Shown: positions 22,179 to 34,553, counted from the stretch's first letter. The stretch: 64,000 nt of DNA from Dipteronia dyeriana (GCA_032871835.1 CM065299.1:41924706-41988705), one strand, 5' to 3'. Notes: a model not told the origin generated them from the sequence alone. Made by a program: numbers and translations.

Positions 22179-24492
22179 TGTTAGGATTATTCTTGATAGC
22201 AAGAGTGTAATAATGTATTTGATAATCTTTTCATATTAATAAAATTGATTTCTACTTTAACAAATCTTATAGCATTTAGAGTTTAATTATTATAATTGTC
22301 AAAAGTAAATAATCATAAGTTCAAAAGACTATAAGAAAATAAGAATTGTTCATACATCTGGATATGTACGAGGTAGACACATTTCTTTAATTAGTCTTGA
22401 ATAATATTCACAACTTAAGATAAATGTTGGGCGCCTTTATCTTGTCGAAGTTGTATATTCTTTTGCTAGCATTTGGTTGGGATCAAATGTGTTATGATTA
22501 GTCTAAAATGATCCAAGTGTGGTGTCTTTAGGCAAAAGAATCTAGTGCACTGGGTGCATTGAATAGGATCATAGTGAAATAGTTGATCTGGAACCGTCAA
22601 TGGATAAAAGTTTTCACTGGAAGATAATCGGAGAGTATATCTCAATCCTGAGATAAATGATGGACTGATGGTTGCAAGTGTTATCATTTGAGCTACCAAT
22701 GAGTACGATAATATAGCATAGTCTATCCTCGATAGTTTGGTGGTATTCATTTGTTAGTCGATAGAGGACTTCATTCATAGATATGGACATCGTTGCTACA
22801 TTTAATAAATGAGAATAGAATATCATCATATGGATGCTTTGAGGTATTGGATATTAAATCTTAACATTAAGATTTCACTAGTGTCTATTGAAATATGGCT
22901 TCTGGACAAGTCAAAATATTCAAGCTCAAAATGTGGTCTTATGAGTAAATACAGTAACTTAGAGAGCTATAGGCGGTCTATGAGCTCTTCGCGATTACTA
23001 AAATTCTTCACGAGGATACACTTTCTCCATTAAGATTGTCTAGGGTATGAATGAGCAATATTAACTTATTCTATCTTTATTTAAGAGTTCAATTTTAGTT
23101 CTTTAGTGGAATGAACTAAAATTAATAGATCGGCCCTAAGTGAATCATTTGTTGATTGTGATTAGGTTATGTCTATTGAAGCTTAAATTTAGATAGCCCG
23201 CAAAGATCCCCAATCCACACGAACTTGCACGGATAACTTGATATATTCTACCGGACCAATTTATGGGTCCATATAGAATTGTATTTAAGGCATGTGAACT
23301 TGTTTCTTTTAGTAAGAATGGGTTTAGTTCACATGTGGACTTTTTATTTAAGTCCAATGCATTTAATAAAATAGAAAAAAACAATATTTGGCCCATATTT
23401 ATATAGCTTGGGTCGCAAAGGTATATATAATAGCCTTATATATTGTTTTCTATTTTAGTATTTAATTAAATGAAAATTAATTAATTAATTAATTGTTTAA
23501 TTAAAAGTCAAAATCTTTTTCCTAGTAGGAGATGGTCTCCTAGAGTCATATTATTGTTGGTAATATGATAAGTATCAAATACTATATTTGATAAGAAGAT
23601 AAATAATAGGAATTTTTCTATCTAGTCAAATTAGGAAGTATTTGATTTCTATGAAAACTCTAGTTGACAATTGGTCAAATTATGAAGTTTTAAAATAGTC
23701 ACAATTTAATTATATTCAATAATTGGTTATTGAATAAATACACTTTTTGAGTTAGATTAGGAGTCTTGGTGTGGAAAAGAAATCTTTCTTTAAAAATGAT
23801 TCTTTGTCACCAAGCAAATCCGCCTAAGGAGAGGATTCTTACCCACCAACTAAATCCTCCTTAGAAGAGGATTTAGACACCTATTTATATTCCTATAGAG
23901 GAATTCGGCCAAGCTAATAATCCTATGCTAAAGAATTCGGCCAAGGCTTGTTGGTGACTTGAGAGAAGTATTTTTTATTTTACTTATATAGTTAAAAAAA
24001 AAAAACTTCATCCAACTATTGTGTGTAGAATTCGGCCAAGGAGAAGAGAAAAGGGGAACGTTTTTTTGTTTTTGATAGTGCAATAGTATCCTTTACATCA
24101 AAAGGGTTTTGTGTACAAAAATCGAATTGGATTCACGTGAGTTTCAATCAAATAGCTTGTTAATTCACAAGTGACCGGACATTCTTTGGGTTTTCTCTTG
24201 GAGGATTATTGTGTCTAACAGAAGAAAAATATTTTGTTTGTTTCCATCCTCAGGTAAACAATTTAAAGAAAGAGAGCCCACACTCCTAGGTGATTCGCGT
24301 TCGTGATTGGATTGGAAGATCATACGGATTCAATTCGGCACTAGTTCAATCATCACGAGAAAAAGGTACGATACTTTTAATATACGTTAATTAATCTATG
24401 GTTAAGGTTCTTTCTATTAAAGGAAAAAAATTTAAGTATATCAAACTCTAATTTTACACTTCCACTGCGTTTTGAACCGATTTTTCCATACA
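22179..24492 (+). repeat. 3' LTR of element B
   Basis: It starts TGTTAGGATTATTCTTGATA and ends TTTTTCCATACA, 2314 bp, followed by the CTATT duplication. It contains the 74-codon LTR ORF at 22809-23033. Confidence 0.93.
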
Positions 24493-24497
24493 CTATT

Positions 24498-25946
24498 ATA
24501 GTATCCATTGTTGCCCATATATTGTTTTTCCATTTTATTAAATCCTTTGGTTTTTAATAAAAAGTTCACATGTGAACTAGACCAATTCTTACAAAAAATG
24601 AAACAAGTCAACATGCCTTAAATTAATACATTAACAAAAATTAAAAACCTCATTTAATTAAAATGTGCAAATTATATTCTTAATTTATTAATGGGATGCT
24701 AATCGTACCCCATTTGGGCAGCCCAAGGATTCCCACATCCTTGGCCGCCCATTCCAGGTATTTTGAAGAGTTCCAGCGTGTCTTGATCACACATGACCGC
24801 ACCTCTCCAAAACTTATGGATTCTGAAATCCAAAAATAATTCTAAGCGGATCCAAAAATTGGTCCGGTATAATATATCAAGTGATCCATACAAGTTCGTG
24901 TGGATTGGAGATCTTGGCGGGCTATCAAAATTTAAGCTCCAATAGATATAACCTAATGACAATCAACAAACGATTCACTTAGATCCGATCTATTAATTTT
25001 AGTTCATTCCACTAAAGAACTAAATTTGAACTCCTAAATAAAGATAGAATAAGTTAAGGCTCCTCATTTGTACCCTAGACAATCTTAATGGAGATAGTGT
25101 ATCCTCGTAAAGAATATCAGTAAGAATATCAGTAATCTTCAAGAGCTCATAGACTGCCTATAGCTCTCATAGTTACCATATTCACTCATATGAACAAGTT
25201 TTGAACTTGAATATTATTGATTTGTCTAGAAGCCATATTTCAAATACACTATTTAAAACTTAACATTAAGATTTAAAATCCAATAAGTCAAAATATTCAT
25301 ATGATGGTATTCTACTTACATTTAATAAATTGAGTCATGATGTCCATATCTGTAGATGAAGTCCTCTATCAATTAACAAATGAATACCACCACACCATCG
25401 AGGATAGACTATGCTATATAATTGTACTCTGATGGCTCAAATGATAACACTTGTAACCATAAGTCCATAATTTATCTCAAGATTGAGATAGACTCTCCAA
25501 TTGTCTTCAAGTGAAAACTGTTATCCATTGACTGTTCTGGATAAAGTATCTCACAGTGAACCTATTCAATGCAGCTAGTGCACTAGATTCTTTTGCCTAA
25601 AGACACCACACTTTTATGATTTTAGGCTCACCATAACACATTTGATCCCACTCAAATGCTAGCAAAAGAATCAACAACTTTAACAAGTTAAAGACACCCA
25701 ACCTTTGTCTTAAGTTGTGAACATTGTTCAAGACTAACTAAAGAATTGTTTCTACCTCATTCATATCCATATGTACGATCAATTATTCTTTTCTCATAGT
25801 CTTTGACATTATGATTATTTGCTTTTGACAATTATAATAATAAAATTATAAATGATAAAGATTTGTTAAACTATAAATCATTTTATTAATATGAAAAGAT
25901 TGTCAAGTACATTATTACACTTTTACTATTGAGCATAATCCCTACA
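24498..25946 (-). repeat. LTR of element A, outer segment
   Basis: This is the resumption of the A LTR after element B. In sense it starts TGTAGGGATTATGCTCAATA at 25946. Its copy of the 74-codon LTR ORF (around 25110-25320) is broken by stops. Confidence 0.9.
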
Positions 25947-27034
25947 TGAGATACTTGCCCTTTTTGTGCATTCTTTTGGTTTGCTTTCCTTGTTAACAAG
26001 ATCGAAAATCTCCATCAACTTTCTTGCCAAGCTCGGAAGGCCACACACAACCTTGAACTTATCCAAGATTCTCAAATCTCAGTAGTTCATATGTTCAAGC
26101 CTTTGATGCCACAATTCAACTTGCTCACATTTGGATACATTACAAGAGATAACACTAGCTTCAAGACAATATCAATTGTCACTAGATCTCTTTCCTTTCA
26201 ACTAGGTTTGTTCATTTGAATTTATAATAGAGAAATCATTCTTACCAAACAAGATGGAGAGACCATTATCACTAAGAGGAGAAATGATTATAAGATTGGC
26301 TTGCAAGCCATCTATATACAAAGCATTAGACAAGGAAGGCAAGCAGGGAATGGATATGTTTCCTTTCCTCATGACTTTCTTTCTAGACCCATCATCAAAG
26401 GTGAAAAATTCACCATCCTCCATGACAAGAGATTCAAAAAAAACTCTTGTTCCCCGTCATGTGCTTAGAGCAACCGCTATCTAAATACCAAGAATTAGAG
26501 GCACCCCCCTTCAAGGCAATTTGAGCCATATATCAAAATTATTCATCATTTCTAATCCACCTAGGTTAAACATTCTCTTTCCTAGTGGCCTTAGGATCAT
26601 TGGCTCTAGATTTCCTAGGATCATGCAAATTGGCTCTATATTTCCTAGAAACATGCATATTAGCTATAACTCTATTTCTTTCAATCATGCTCTTAATTTG
26701 ACATTTCTTAATATATTTAAAGCAATTAAGCCTAATGCGACCATCAACACCACAAAAGTGACATGTAGGAGTAAAGTAAGAGGTCATACCATGTCCTTAT
26801 GAATACATTGGTTCTTTCCCATGTTGTTAGGATTGTATTTGGTGTTGAACCGGTTCTCTCCTTCTTTGTTGTTGGACCGGATTTGGATGCTTCCTTGGTT
26901 GAGATTTCATGATTTGCCTTTTGACTTACTGAAATTTGGGTTGAGGAAAGTTTGCTTGTGAAGCTCTCATAGGTTGAGCTTGAGCTTGACTTCTTGGTGT
27001 CATCTTTAATTGGGCCCTTTTTGAACACTCTCAT
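25947..27034 (-). pseudogene. Copia fragment E: gag C-terminus, zinc knuckle, protease, GAG-pre-integrase
   Basis: In sense: a Ser/Lys-rich gag segment (27034-26744), then a zinc knuckle CHFCGVDGRIRLNC (near 26758) with the His replaced by Arg. The protease motif WYLDSGCSKHMTG follows near 26490-26455. Next come FDDGS, LSNALYIDGLQANLI (26423-26202) and a GAG-pre-integrase end with QGKQTKR-like text near 25990. It differs from the C1 and H families; a SIRE- or Tork-like copia is possible. Element A cut it at 25946, so its integrase and RT would lie beyond A, outside the window. Several frameshifts. Confidence 0.8.
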
Positions 27035-29761
27035 AGATCAATCTTCTTCCTAGGATGTTGTGGAGGTGGTGGTTCCTTAATGTCTATGCCACAACCTCTC
27101 ACTCATGGCCCCTCCAATGCCCATAGGATTCCCACATTCCACTTTTTTAAAGACTCTCTCCCTCTCATTCTTCATTTTCAAGAAGACAAGTTCAGAATTT
27201 TGTTTTAGAAATTTCTCTCTAGTTCAAATCACCATATCTCTCTCATTTCTTATCTGATTTGAGTGAGTCAAAATGGAGAATTTTTATCTTGAAGTCCTTT
27301 ATCATTTTTAAGAAACTTTGAAATCTTTTTGTTCAAGTATTTTAGAGATTCTACACCAATTTCGTGATTACACTCAATTTAACAAGGTGTTTGATTATCT
27401 TTTAAGTTTTGTGCTTTCTAATACTCAATTACCTTGGGTCTTCTTCCCATTTATGTATATGTTGCTTGACCAAAAGCTATTAATAGATAGAGCTTCAATT
27501 ATAAGCTAAATTTGTCTAATTAAAGACTTATATATGATCTAGGTTTTATTAAATCTATGATTTCACATATTTGAGAGTTGTATTGTGATTTATAGCTTAT
27601 AATCTAAATTGATTGTATTTTGATGATTGATAGTCTTTACATGTGTTAGGACTCTTTAGTTGAATATATTTAGGTTTAGCACAATTAATTTTATATTTGA
27701 GAGCTTATTGAGTTTTTAATTTATTATTTTACAAATATGTGTTCTAAATGATGGCTAGAGAATTTCATTAAACATATCTTTTGATTGTAGTATTTTTGGT
27801 TTTAGTTATAAAGTCTTGCATATGATCTTAATGAATATGTGTTATTTGTTAATGAATATGACAAAATCGATCGTGCCAGCAAACTTAATGTCATCTAATC
27901 TTCCAAATCCAACTACCGTCAAAGTCAACCTGTGCCATCGATGTTGCTTGGTTTCACCATTGATGGAGGTCTAGACCTCTATTGAGATGAAGAAGAATAA
28001 CAAAAATAAAAAATAAAAAAATATATATATATATTTTCCCTCCAATAAGTCTCAAATTTATAAAAAATTCTCATAATTTTCAAATTTTCCCCAATAAGTC
28101 TCAAATTTATATATAAAAAAAGTCTTGAATATGTTCAACAAGTCTCGAATTCGCAAATTTTGTATCAAATTTGATTAAAAAAATTATAAATGAAAGATCA
28201 AAGTGGGGGCATTTTTGTCTCAAACCATACTTTGGTGCTATTTAAACTTAAGTTCTTAAGTTGGTGTTAGTCTCGAAATTAGAGGAGTATAGTGTTATTT
28301 ACACCCATTTTCTCACCCACGTATTTCTGGTCAGTACTCACAGGTTCAGATGAAATTATCATCCCTTTTAAAATGTAATAACCCTATTTATTTTGAGTAA
28401 ATTAAACAAATATATAAGTTAAACTTCTTCTTTTCTAATTTAAATATTTTACTTAAATGATGATTTGATATAACGGTATACAATTTTTGCAATTGTTTTG
28501 AATTTATTTAGGGTTAAATATTAAAAACAACCAGTAGTTTGAGTTAGCCTTTAAGTCATCATTGTATCCTTAATCTCTTCTAAAGAGGTACTTTTTGTAT
28601 AGACTCAACAAATGCATTAAGATGTCCAATTTCACAAGAAGACATAACATAAAACATAGGAATTAAAGGTCTCAAATACGAACATTTATCAATCGAACAA
28701 CATCAAATACTGATCAATTGAAGATCATGTGTTAGAGAGATATTAGAATGATCAAGCACAGAGAATCATCATATCAGCTCAAAACTACATTCAGCAGGAT
28801 CCTCTCTATTGACACATGTCTGATATTGCAAATCAATAGTCCATATTATTTCTATTAATTTATTGTATTTACAACTAAATAAAATTAATCAATATCATTG
28901 ATTTAGATGATGACAAAGTAAGAATACAAAAAGTGAGGGGGATTCGAATTCTTGTATATAAGAAGCTACAGAATGAATGAACAAAAATGAGTATTTTAAT
29001 TTTAATTTTAGAATTTTAACATGTGCTCTTATTAATCATTCGGTTCTTACATTATCTTATCCTTACTTAAATCAATTATCTTAATTAATTCTATTTTAAT
29101 ATAGTGAAAATATACAAAAAATAATAAAAATAATCAAACCATTGATTTTCTATTCATCGATTAATTCTAATTTTAGTATAGTAAAAATATAAAAATTAAT
29201 AAAAATAATCAGACCATTAACTTACTATATTAAACACGTATCAATAAATTTATAAAGATGAGGACAATTAAGATGAGAAGATCTAGACCAAATCATTCAA
29301 CTTGATATTATCCCAAATTCGAGAAAGATAGTTTTCTTTATTAACTTATTGCGTTTTGGATGTGAAATTCAATGATAATTGAGTAAATGAAATTTACGGA
29401 TGAAATATTTCAGATGAATGAAGGACTACTATCTTTACTCGAAGCGACCAAATAAAACTTGAATCCAAATACTCCAATAAAAAGTTAGGAGATACAGCAG
29501 CTTTGTTGGTCAAATATGATTGATAGGAGACTAGGACAATAATGCTCTGTGATTGAATATTAGTAAAAAGGAAACAATACCTGAATTATATTTACCTATG
29601 GAACATGCCAGGCAATCTTATTATACAAAAATTAAGCAAAAATTTTCTGACGACCACATCAGAAATGGAGGTTTTTCCAATTTAGTTCATAACTATATCA
29701 GAAGTGCAGAAACTTCCAGAAAACAGAAAGATGAAATCAAACAAATTTCCTATGACAAGTT
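27035..29761. other. AT-rich intergenic region downstream of the COA1-like gene
   Basis: No supported gene is seen. A plus-strand frame at 27318-27509 resembles no family known to me. Stretches at 28010-28140 repeat the phrase TAAGTCTCAAATTTAT and may be a decayed small repeat. A tandem duplication lies at 29083-29232. The host gene's 3' UTR and poly(A) signals should lie just below 29762 on the minus strand. Confidence 0.5.
29083..29232. repeat. Imperfect tandem duplication, two units of about 75 bp
   Basis: Units 29083-29158 and 29159-29232 both begin ATTAATTCTA, continue with a TAGTATAG/TATAGTG block and end with AATAATAAAAATAATCA-ACCATT-like sequence. Confidence 0.75.
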
Positions 29762-32700
29762 TTATTTCTTCTCCGGATTTTGTGATTCCTGAGGTGTGAA
29801 TCCAGTGCAGGCCGTACATGCTGAAGGTGACAAACTGTCCAAGAGGCTGATTCGCATACTTTGTTGCTTCCCTTCATTTGCAGGAACGTGGAGAAGCGCA
29901 TCCATGATTAAAATGTCCCAGTCTCGTGATTGGAGAAATGATGACAAGCTATCATCTGTTCAAGGTATCCACACACTTACAACTTACAGGGAGGAAAAAG
30001 ATAATTGTAAATTGCAGACCTAAAAGTTGAGCTAACTTCGAATTAAGAATTTCCGATATGCAAGCCAACAAACAAATAATATATTAAAAATGGGAGCATG
30101 ATGTAAAAGATCAACCAGTATGAGCATAGAGAACACAAAACAGATAATAGAACACAAACCTCCATTACGAACTGCCTTCAACTGCAAGACTCCGTTGCCT
30201 TGTGGCCCAGACACAGGAAATGAGCAAGATACAGAATGCCGCTTGTGAGTTACTGCCAGAGATGCATTGTACCATGGGCCCTTCTTTATTGGTTCTCCAA
30301 TAACATCAATGATTGCCTGGTTCTTACTGGCTTTTTCCATGGCTTTACTGAAAATATCAATCAATTGATAAAACACTGGGCAGCTTTCAAATTCCAGATT
30401 AAATCATTTTAGTAAGACATTAAGATAACCAATAAGAGACCTTTTGGCTTCAAACAGAATAAAATTTTGTTTTCAATAAGATAGTTCAGGGAAACAAAAA
30501 ATAAAAATAAAAACCTATGCAGTTTTGAAGCAAAGAATAAATTAAATGTGTCTTTATACAACATTCAAGTTGCTAAACTTGATACAGGAAGCTACAAATT
30601 TCAATTTTCCAGTATATTGTCCATGGAAACATGCATCTGATCAGTTCAGAGAACTAAGAATAAAACATGTTATATATTCAAATATTTTTCATCCGAGGGG
30701 GATTCCTTTATTGCATCTTATGCCTATATATGTAGGACAAGGCATTCACATTCTACCAACAATTGCATCACTTATTCACTCCTACCTAAACAAAACTTAA
30801 CCACTAAACTTCCGATTGACTACTTGAACATATAATTGCTCTACTTACATAACAATAAGATATCTGCAATATTTGCATTTAAGGTTCATGATGATGTATG
30901 ACGAACACTAGAAATAGAAACTAGATACAGAATTTGGAGAGAAATAGATAGAGTTAGGGTATAGAAACAGAGAAGAACAGAAATGGGAGAAACTCATAAG
31001 AACATATGACTAGAAGAACACAATAAAATTTCAATTCACTAATCAAATCTGATTACAATAAGCTCTGAAGGGGCCTATTTATAGCTAACAATATGAAAAA
31101 GATAACAACTAACTCCACATAAAGATAAATAAAACCTAAATTAATCTCTTATGGAGATAATTATTCTAAACACAATAAGATAATTACTAATATCTAGATA
31201 GATAATAATCCTTATCTAATTCCCCATCATTCTCCTCCACTAAGAAGAACTCGACTCATGTCGAGTCAAGCAGGTTACAGCCATTGAACGAGAAGATACC
31301 ACAACTAGTTCCTTGTTGAGGCAGCCGATTCATCAATCCAAGGTCCATTCGTCATAGGAATAGGAAAATGAGTAATCGTAGAGCCCATTAGTACATCTAT
31401 TAACCCTCTATATTTGCCTCAGCAAGCGTAATTGGTTTGGTGACAACCAAGTTCACCTTTTCATGAGTTTGAACCGCAAGTGAGGATGAGTGATTGGCCA
31501 CTTGAACTTCACCAACATGACCACTTGGTCCATATACTTGTGAAGTGAGTTGTGATGGATTAACAGTATCCGCAACCTGATGCACTTTACTGTCATTTTC
31601 TTCCTCAGTTAGGTCGTTTCTTTGCTTAAAATATCCGAAAAGAATATTGACACACAGCTACAAGTTCTTGTTGTTGCGTACGCTGGTGAGCATAATAATC
31701 ATCTTGCCAGACAACAACCATCGTAAATATTCCAACCTTGAAGAGAACTTTTCACTAACAAGTCACTTTGGTGTGATTGAAATTGGAAAAGGGCTTCAAA
31801 ACCGGACTTCTGAAAAGCAACAATCCTTTCCACAAATCCATGAGGAGAAAACACTTGATGTAGCACTTCCTCGGTAATAGGATAAATCATGTGATGGATT
31901 GTAACAATGAGAACACGATTTGGCTCGTCAATGGTGTCGGTGTGATGCTTAGTGGAATAGGCAGCAATACATGGCTAGTTCATTGAGGAATAATAGAAGG
32001 GATAACGAAGTCCTTGCAAGATTTGGATTTAAAAATTTACCATTGTGACTTGGCGTGCTTTTTTTTTTTGTTTTGATGTTCAACTGTTTGGCAGACTTCG
32101 ACCTTTTTTTTTTTTGCATTTAGTGGTTTAGAGTTTCAGAAATGACAAGGACTAATCATGTGAGTAGGGTTGCGGAAGTGTATGTATAGGTATTTGGCTC
32201 TGATACCAAACAGATGTAGGACGAACACTAGAAATAGAAACTAGATACAGAATTTTGAGAGAAATAGATAGAAATAGGGTTTAAAAACAGAGAAGAACAA
32301 AAATGGGAGAAACTCAAAGAACAAATGAGACTAGAAGAACACAATGAACATTCAATTCACTAATCAATTCTGATTACAATAAGCTCTAAAGGGGCCTATT
32401 TATAGCTAACAATATGGAAAGATAACTAAATCAAGATAAAGATAAATAAAACCTAAATTAATCTCTTACGGAGAGAATTATTCTAAACACAATATGATAA
32501 TTACTAATATCTAGATAAAAAATAATCCTTATCTAATTCCCCATCACATGAATTTTTAAATTCTTGTGTCATCACGTCTCAAGGTGATTAAGAACACAAT
32601 GTGACACAGCAAAGGATGAAGACATCACAAGTTTCAAATACTCTATGGATGTTACTGAAAAATCTTTCTATAGTAGAAGCAAGTAAAATTACATGCTACA

Positions 32701-34553
32701 GAGACCTAGTAACTGACCACCAATTTTCTTCATTCATCAAGACATTCAGCTAATTTGATTCATGTTTCCATCTGCCAAGTATATGAGAACCTTTTGGCTA
32801 GATAGGGTACTTGCAAAAATATTTACCCATTATCACTGAGAAATTTTCCCATAGCAGCAGCAGAAAGGTTTGTTAAGTAATTCTATTTTTTCCAAATATA
32901 AAGCGGACTTAGAATGCTACAATCAAGGTGTCATTATCAACATGAGGTCTTCTCCATTTAACAAAATAGTCTGACTAGAAATTTCCACAAGAAACTATAA
33001 AATAAATATACACAATAAAAATAATTAACGCTGTTCCTATCCCCTTATCTCCCAGCAATCATCTTTGGCCGGTGATATAAAAAGATAAGTGTTCAAAACT
33101 CAAAGAAGCTTTGGAGTTCAATATTGATATTTACACTCCTATCTTAATATCATGGAACAAGCAACAAAAAAGCTTACATGTAAATTCATCCCTTCTTTAA
33201 TTTGGCATTTATGTTATAAGTATGTTGAACACAATTGCAATTCCACAACCATATCACAGATACTTTAGACCTTTAAAAAATACCATTTAATGGAGATCCG
33301 AAGATGAGACTAACAAGAAACAAATACACTCAACCCAAGTGATTATATACCTTCGTAGTTTTATGCCACATGTTTTACAGCCACAAAACAATCGTGCAGC
33401 TTAATTCCAGTAACAAAGAGAGTCAATCAATCAAACCGTTTTAAATTCTCATGTCTACCAACAAAATAATACTGATATTGAAGAACAAAAAGCTCCGTAT
33501 TAACTGAAGGAAGATGGAATTATTATAAGCTAGCCTGCAACTGAAGGTCCCGTAAGGATAATCCAAAGAGTATCATCTATCAACATCATAGTCCACCAAT
33601 TACGATAGCTAATCAAGTAATACGCTAACGAGAAAACTTGAAAGCATAGAAAGTGAAAACAACGATTTCCCATTCAAAGGTAGAAAAGTTTCAACAGCAA
33701 TACGGCCATCGTGTATAAATAATGAATCATTTTTTTAGGATTATGAAGATGTTATCATAAATAATGAATCATTTTTATAGGATTATGAAGATGTTATCCC
33801 AAACATGGTCAACACACAAAAGTTAATATAGCATCTTTCAATCATGAGCATGTTATGTCAGTCCGCTCATAAGTGTTAATCAAGTGAAATTCAGCATATA
33901 TGATCCAACTTTTCAATTTCGCAAGGAGGAGAAAGTTGATGGGAAAAAAATCAAAGAATAAGTGCATAAAACAACTTGATACAGCCTACAGGTCCTCAAA
34001 TATTTATTAGCATCTCATTGGTATATTCACAGACACATTTAGTAGTTAACAGAATTGCAATGAATATGAGTAAATTGGATCTGGGCACTCAACTCTGTCT
34101 CTACAAGTTTGAGGAATGATATAATATATCCTAAATCAGAGAAAATTGATAAAATCCAATGGCAATAACAAATAGAATCAAGAGATTAATGAGATGCAAA
34201 GTCTGAAACATAATAAGCAACATTTTCTTTATTGTATAAATGCAAGTAAAAATTCATATAAATCAGTGGTAGTCACCTGCTACAACCATGATAAATAACA
34301 AGGTCATCAACAGCACTGAGAGCAACACCACCTGTAACTGTGATCAACACAAAAGACGCGGCCTTACGACCGATAGATTTGCCCTTTTCTTCGTCCACAG
34401 ACTTTGCAGAACTGCAAGAATCAATTTTATCGGTCAAACACCATCAAGTTCAACTTTTAAAAGGAGTGAACAGGGCTGACAAAAAATGCAGTACCTGTAA
34501 ACCTTTGAAGTTGGAGAGCTCTTGAAGAAAGAACCCAACCTTCTCGCTAACAT
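29762..34553 (-). CDS. COA1-like mitochondrial cytochrome oxidase assembly protein, four exons, intact
   Basis: Coding exons in sense are 34553-34495, 34411-34277, 30347-30160 and 29955-29762, all with GT-AG borders. They sum to 576 bases, that is 191 codons and a TAA. The ATG at 34553 opens MLARRLGSFFKSS, a short basic, Ser-rich start compatible with mitochondrial targeting. Exon 2 encodes a hydrophobic stretch around FVLITVTGGVALSAV (one likely membrane segment) ending in DDLVIYHGCS. Exon 3 holds the core IGEPIKKGPWYNASLAVTH and SCSFPVSGPQGNGVLQLKAV. Exon 4 has SRDWDILIMDALLHVP and a polar tail ending NPEKK. The core and the membrane-anchor layout match plant proteins annotated as cytochrome oxidase complex assembly protein 1 (COA1 domain, inner membrane). 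This is recognition from memory of the family, not a search. The 3.9-kb third intron carries element F. It is the only intact host gene in the window. Confidence 0.87.
30892..31229 (-). repeat. 3' LTR (sense) of element F
   Basis: 338 bp, plus-strand start TGATGTATGACGAACAC, end TTCCCCATCA. It matches 32212-32546 nearly throughout, with small indels. Confidence 0.9.
31711..31938 (-). pseudogene. Captured RRM fragment of a PTB-homolog-3-like gene inside element F
   Basis: The sense frame reads DEPNRVLIVTIHH, then YPITEEVLHQVFSPHGFVER, IVAFQKSGFEALFQFQ and SSLQGWNIYDGCC. This matches the second RNA-recognition motif of plant polypyrimidine-tract-binding protein homologs (PTBP3 type). The likeness stops abruptly after GCC, so only one domain was taken and without the following linker. 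One residue near FQKSGF is missing relative to the family. It lies in sense with the LTR promoter. It is a gene fragment, not a full gene. Confidence 0.82.
32196..32208 (-). other. Primer binding site of element F
   Basis: Sense TGGTATCAGAGCC, three bases from the LTR, complementary to initiator methionine tRNA. Confidence 0.88.
32212..32546 (-). repeat. 5' LTR (sense) of element F
   Basis: 335 bp, sense start TGATGGGGAATTAG, followed on the plus strand by the CATGA duplication. Confidence 0.9.
32552..34276 (-). other. Remaining part of intron 3 of the COA1-like gene
   Basis: It is AT-rich with no coding signal on either strand. The donor site at its high end is GTGACT (sense) next to 34277. 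A 42-bp tandem duplication lies at 33715-33798. Confidence 0.7.
33715..33798. repeat. 42-bp tandem duplication in intron 3
   Basis: Units 33715-33756 and 33757-33798 are identical except for one base (ATTTTTTTAGG versus ATTTTTATAGG), so it is recent. Confidence 0.9.

Larger units (their letters stand above)
1643..24492 (+). mobile_element. Ty1/copia element B (family C1), complete but defective; hosts element C
   Basis: The 5' LTR is 1643-2964 plus 17029-17727. The primer site is at 17730, the internal region is 17728-22178 and the 3' LTR is 22179-24492. The element is flanked by a perfect CTATT duplication (1638-1642, 24493-24497) inside the LTR of A. Without element C it is about 8.8 kb. 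Domains in order are gag, remnant protease, GAG-pre-integrase, integrase and the first part of RT. The rest of RT and RNase H is replaced by an unrelated 660-bp segment. Many stops and frameshifts make it non-autonomous. The tRNA-iMet-type primer site and domain order (integrase before RT) define Ty1/copia. Confidence 0.93.
1..25946 (-). mobile_element. Ty1/copia element A (family C1), 5' LTR and leader only, split by element B
   Basis: The element reads on the minus strand and its body lies beyond the left window edge. Positions 1-603 are its untranslated leader, homologous to the leaders of B (from 17728) and G (from 39686). The 5' LTR occupies 604-1642 and resumes at 24498-25946. It is broken by element B with a CTATT duplication at 1638-1642 and 24493-24497. 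In sense, the LTR starts TGTAGGGATTATGCTC at 25946 and ends CCTACA at 604, about 2.49 kb without the insertion. A tRNA-iMet-type primer site (TTGTATCAGAGC, sense) is at 590-601. The flank after 25946 is TGAGA; the partner TSD would be outside the window. Confidence 0.9.
30892..32546 (-). mobile_element. Miniature LTR element F (TRIM-like) in intron 3, with captured PTB fragment
   Basis: Two LTRs of about 335 bp (30892-31229 and 32212-32546) with inverted ends TGATG...CATCA enclose 982 bp. A perfect CATGA duplication flanks them (30887-30891, 32547-32551). Sense is minus: the primer site TGGTATCAGAGCC lies at 32196-32208 beside the 32546-side LTR. A purine tract (GTGGAGGAGAA in sense) borders the other LTR at about 31230-31240. 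No gag, protease, RT or integrase is present, so it depends on other elements. It lies in the same orientation as the host gene. The interior holds an RRM fragment and a 61-codon frame of unknown nature (31585-31400). Confidence 0.9.

Noticed and set aside
27318..27509. Plus-strand 63-codon frame in the intergenic region
   Set aside because: No recognisable motif, no splice or promoter context, AT-rich; it cannot be supported as a gene.
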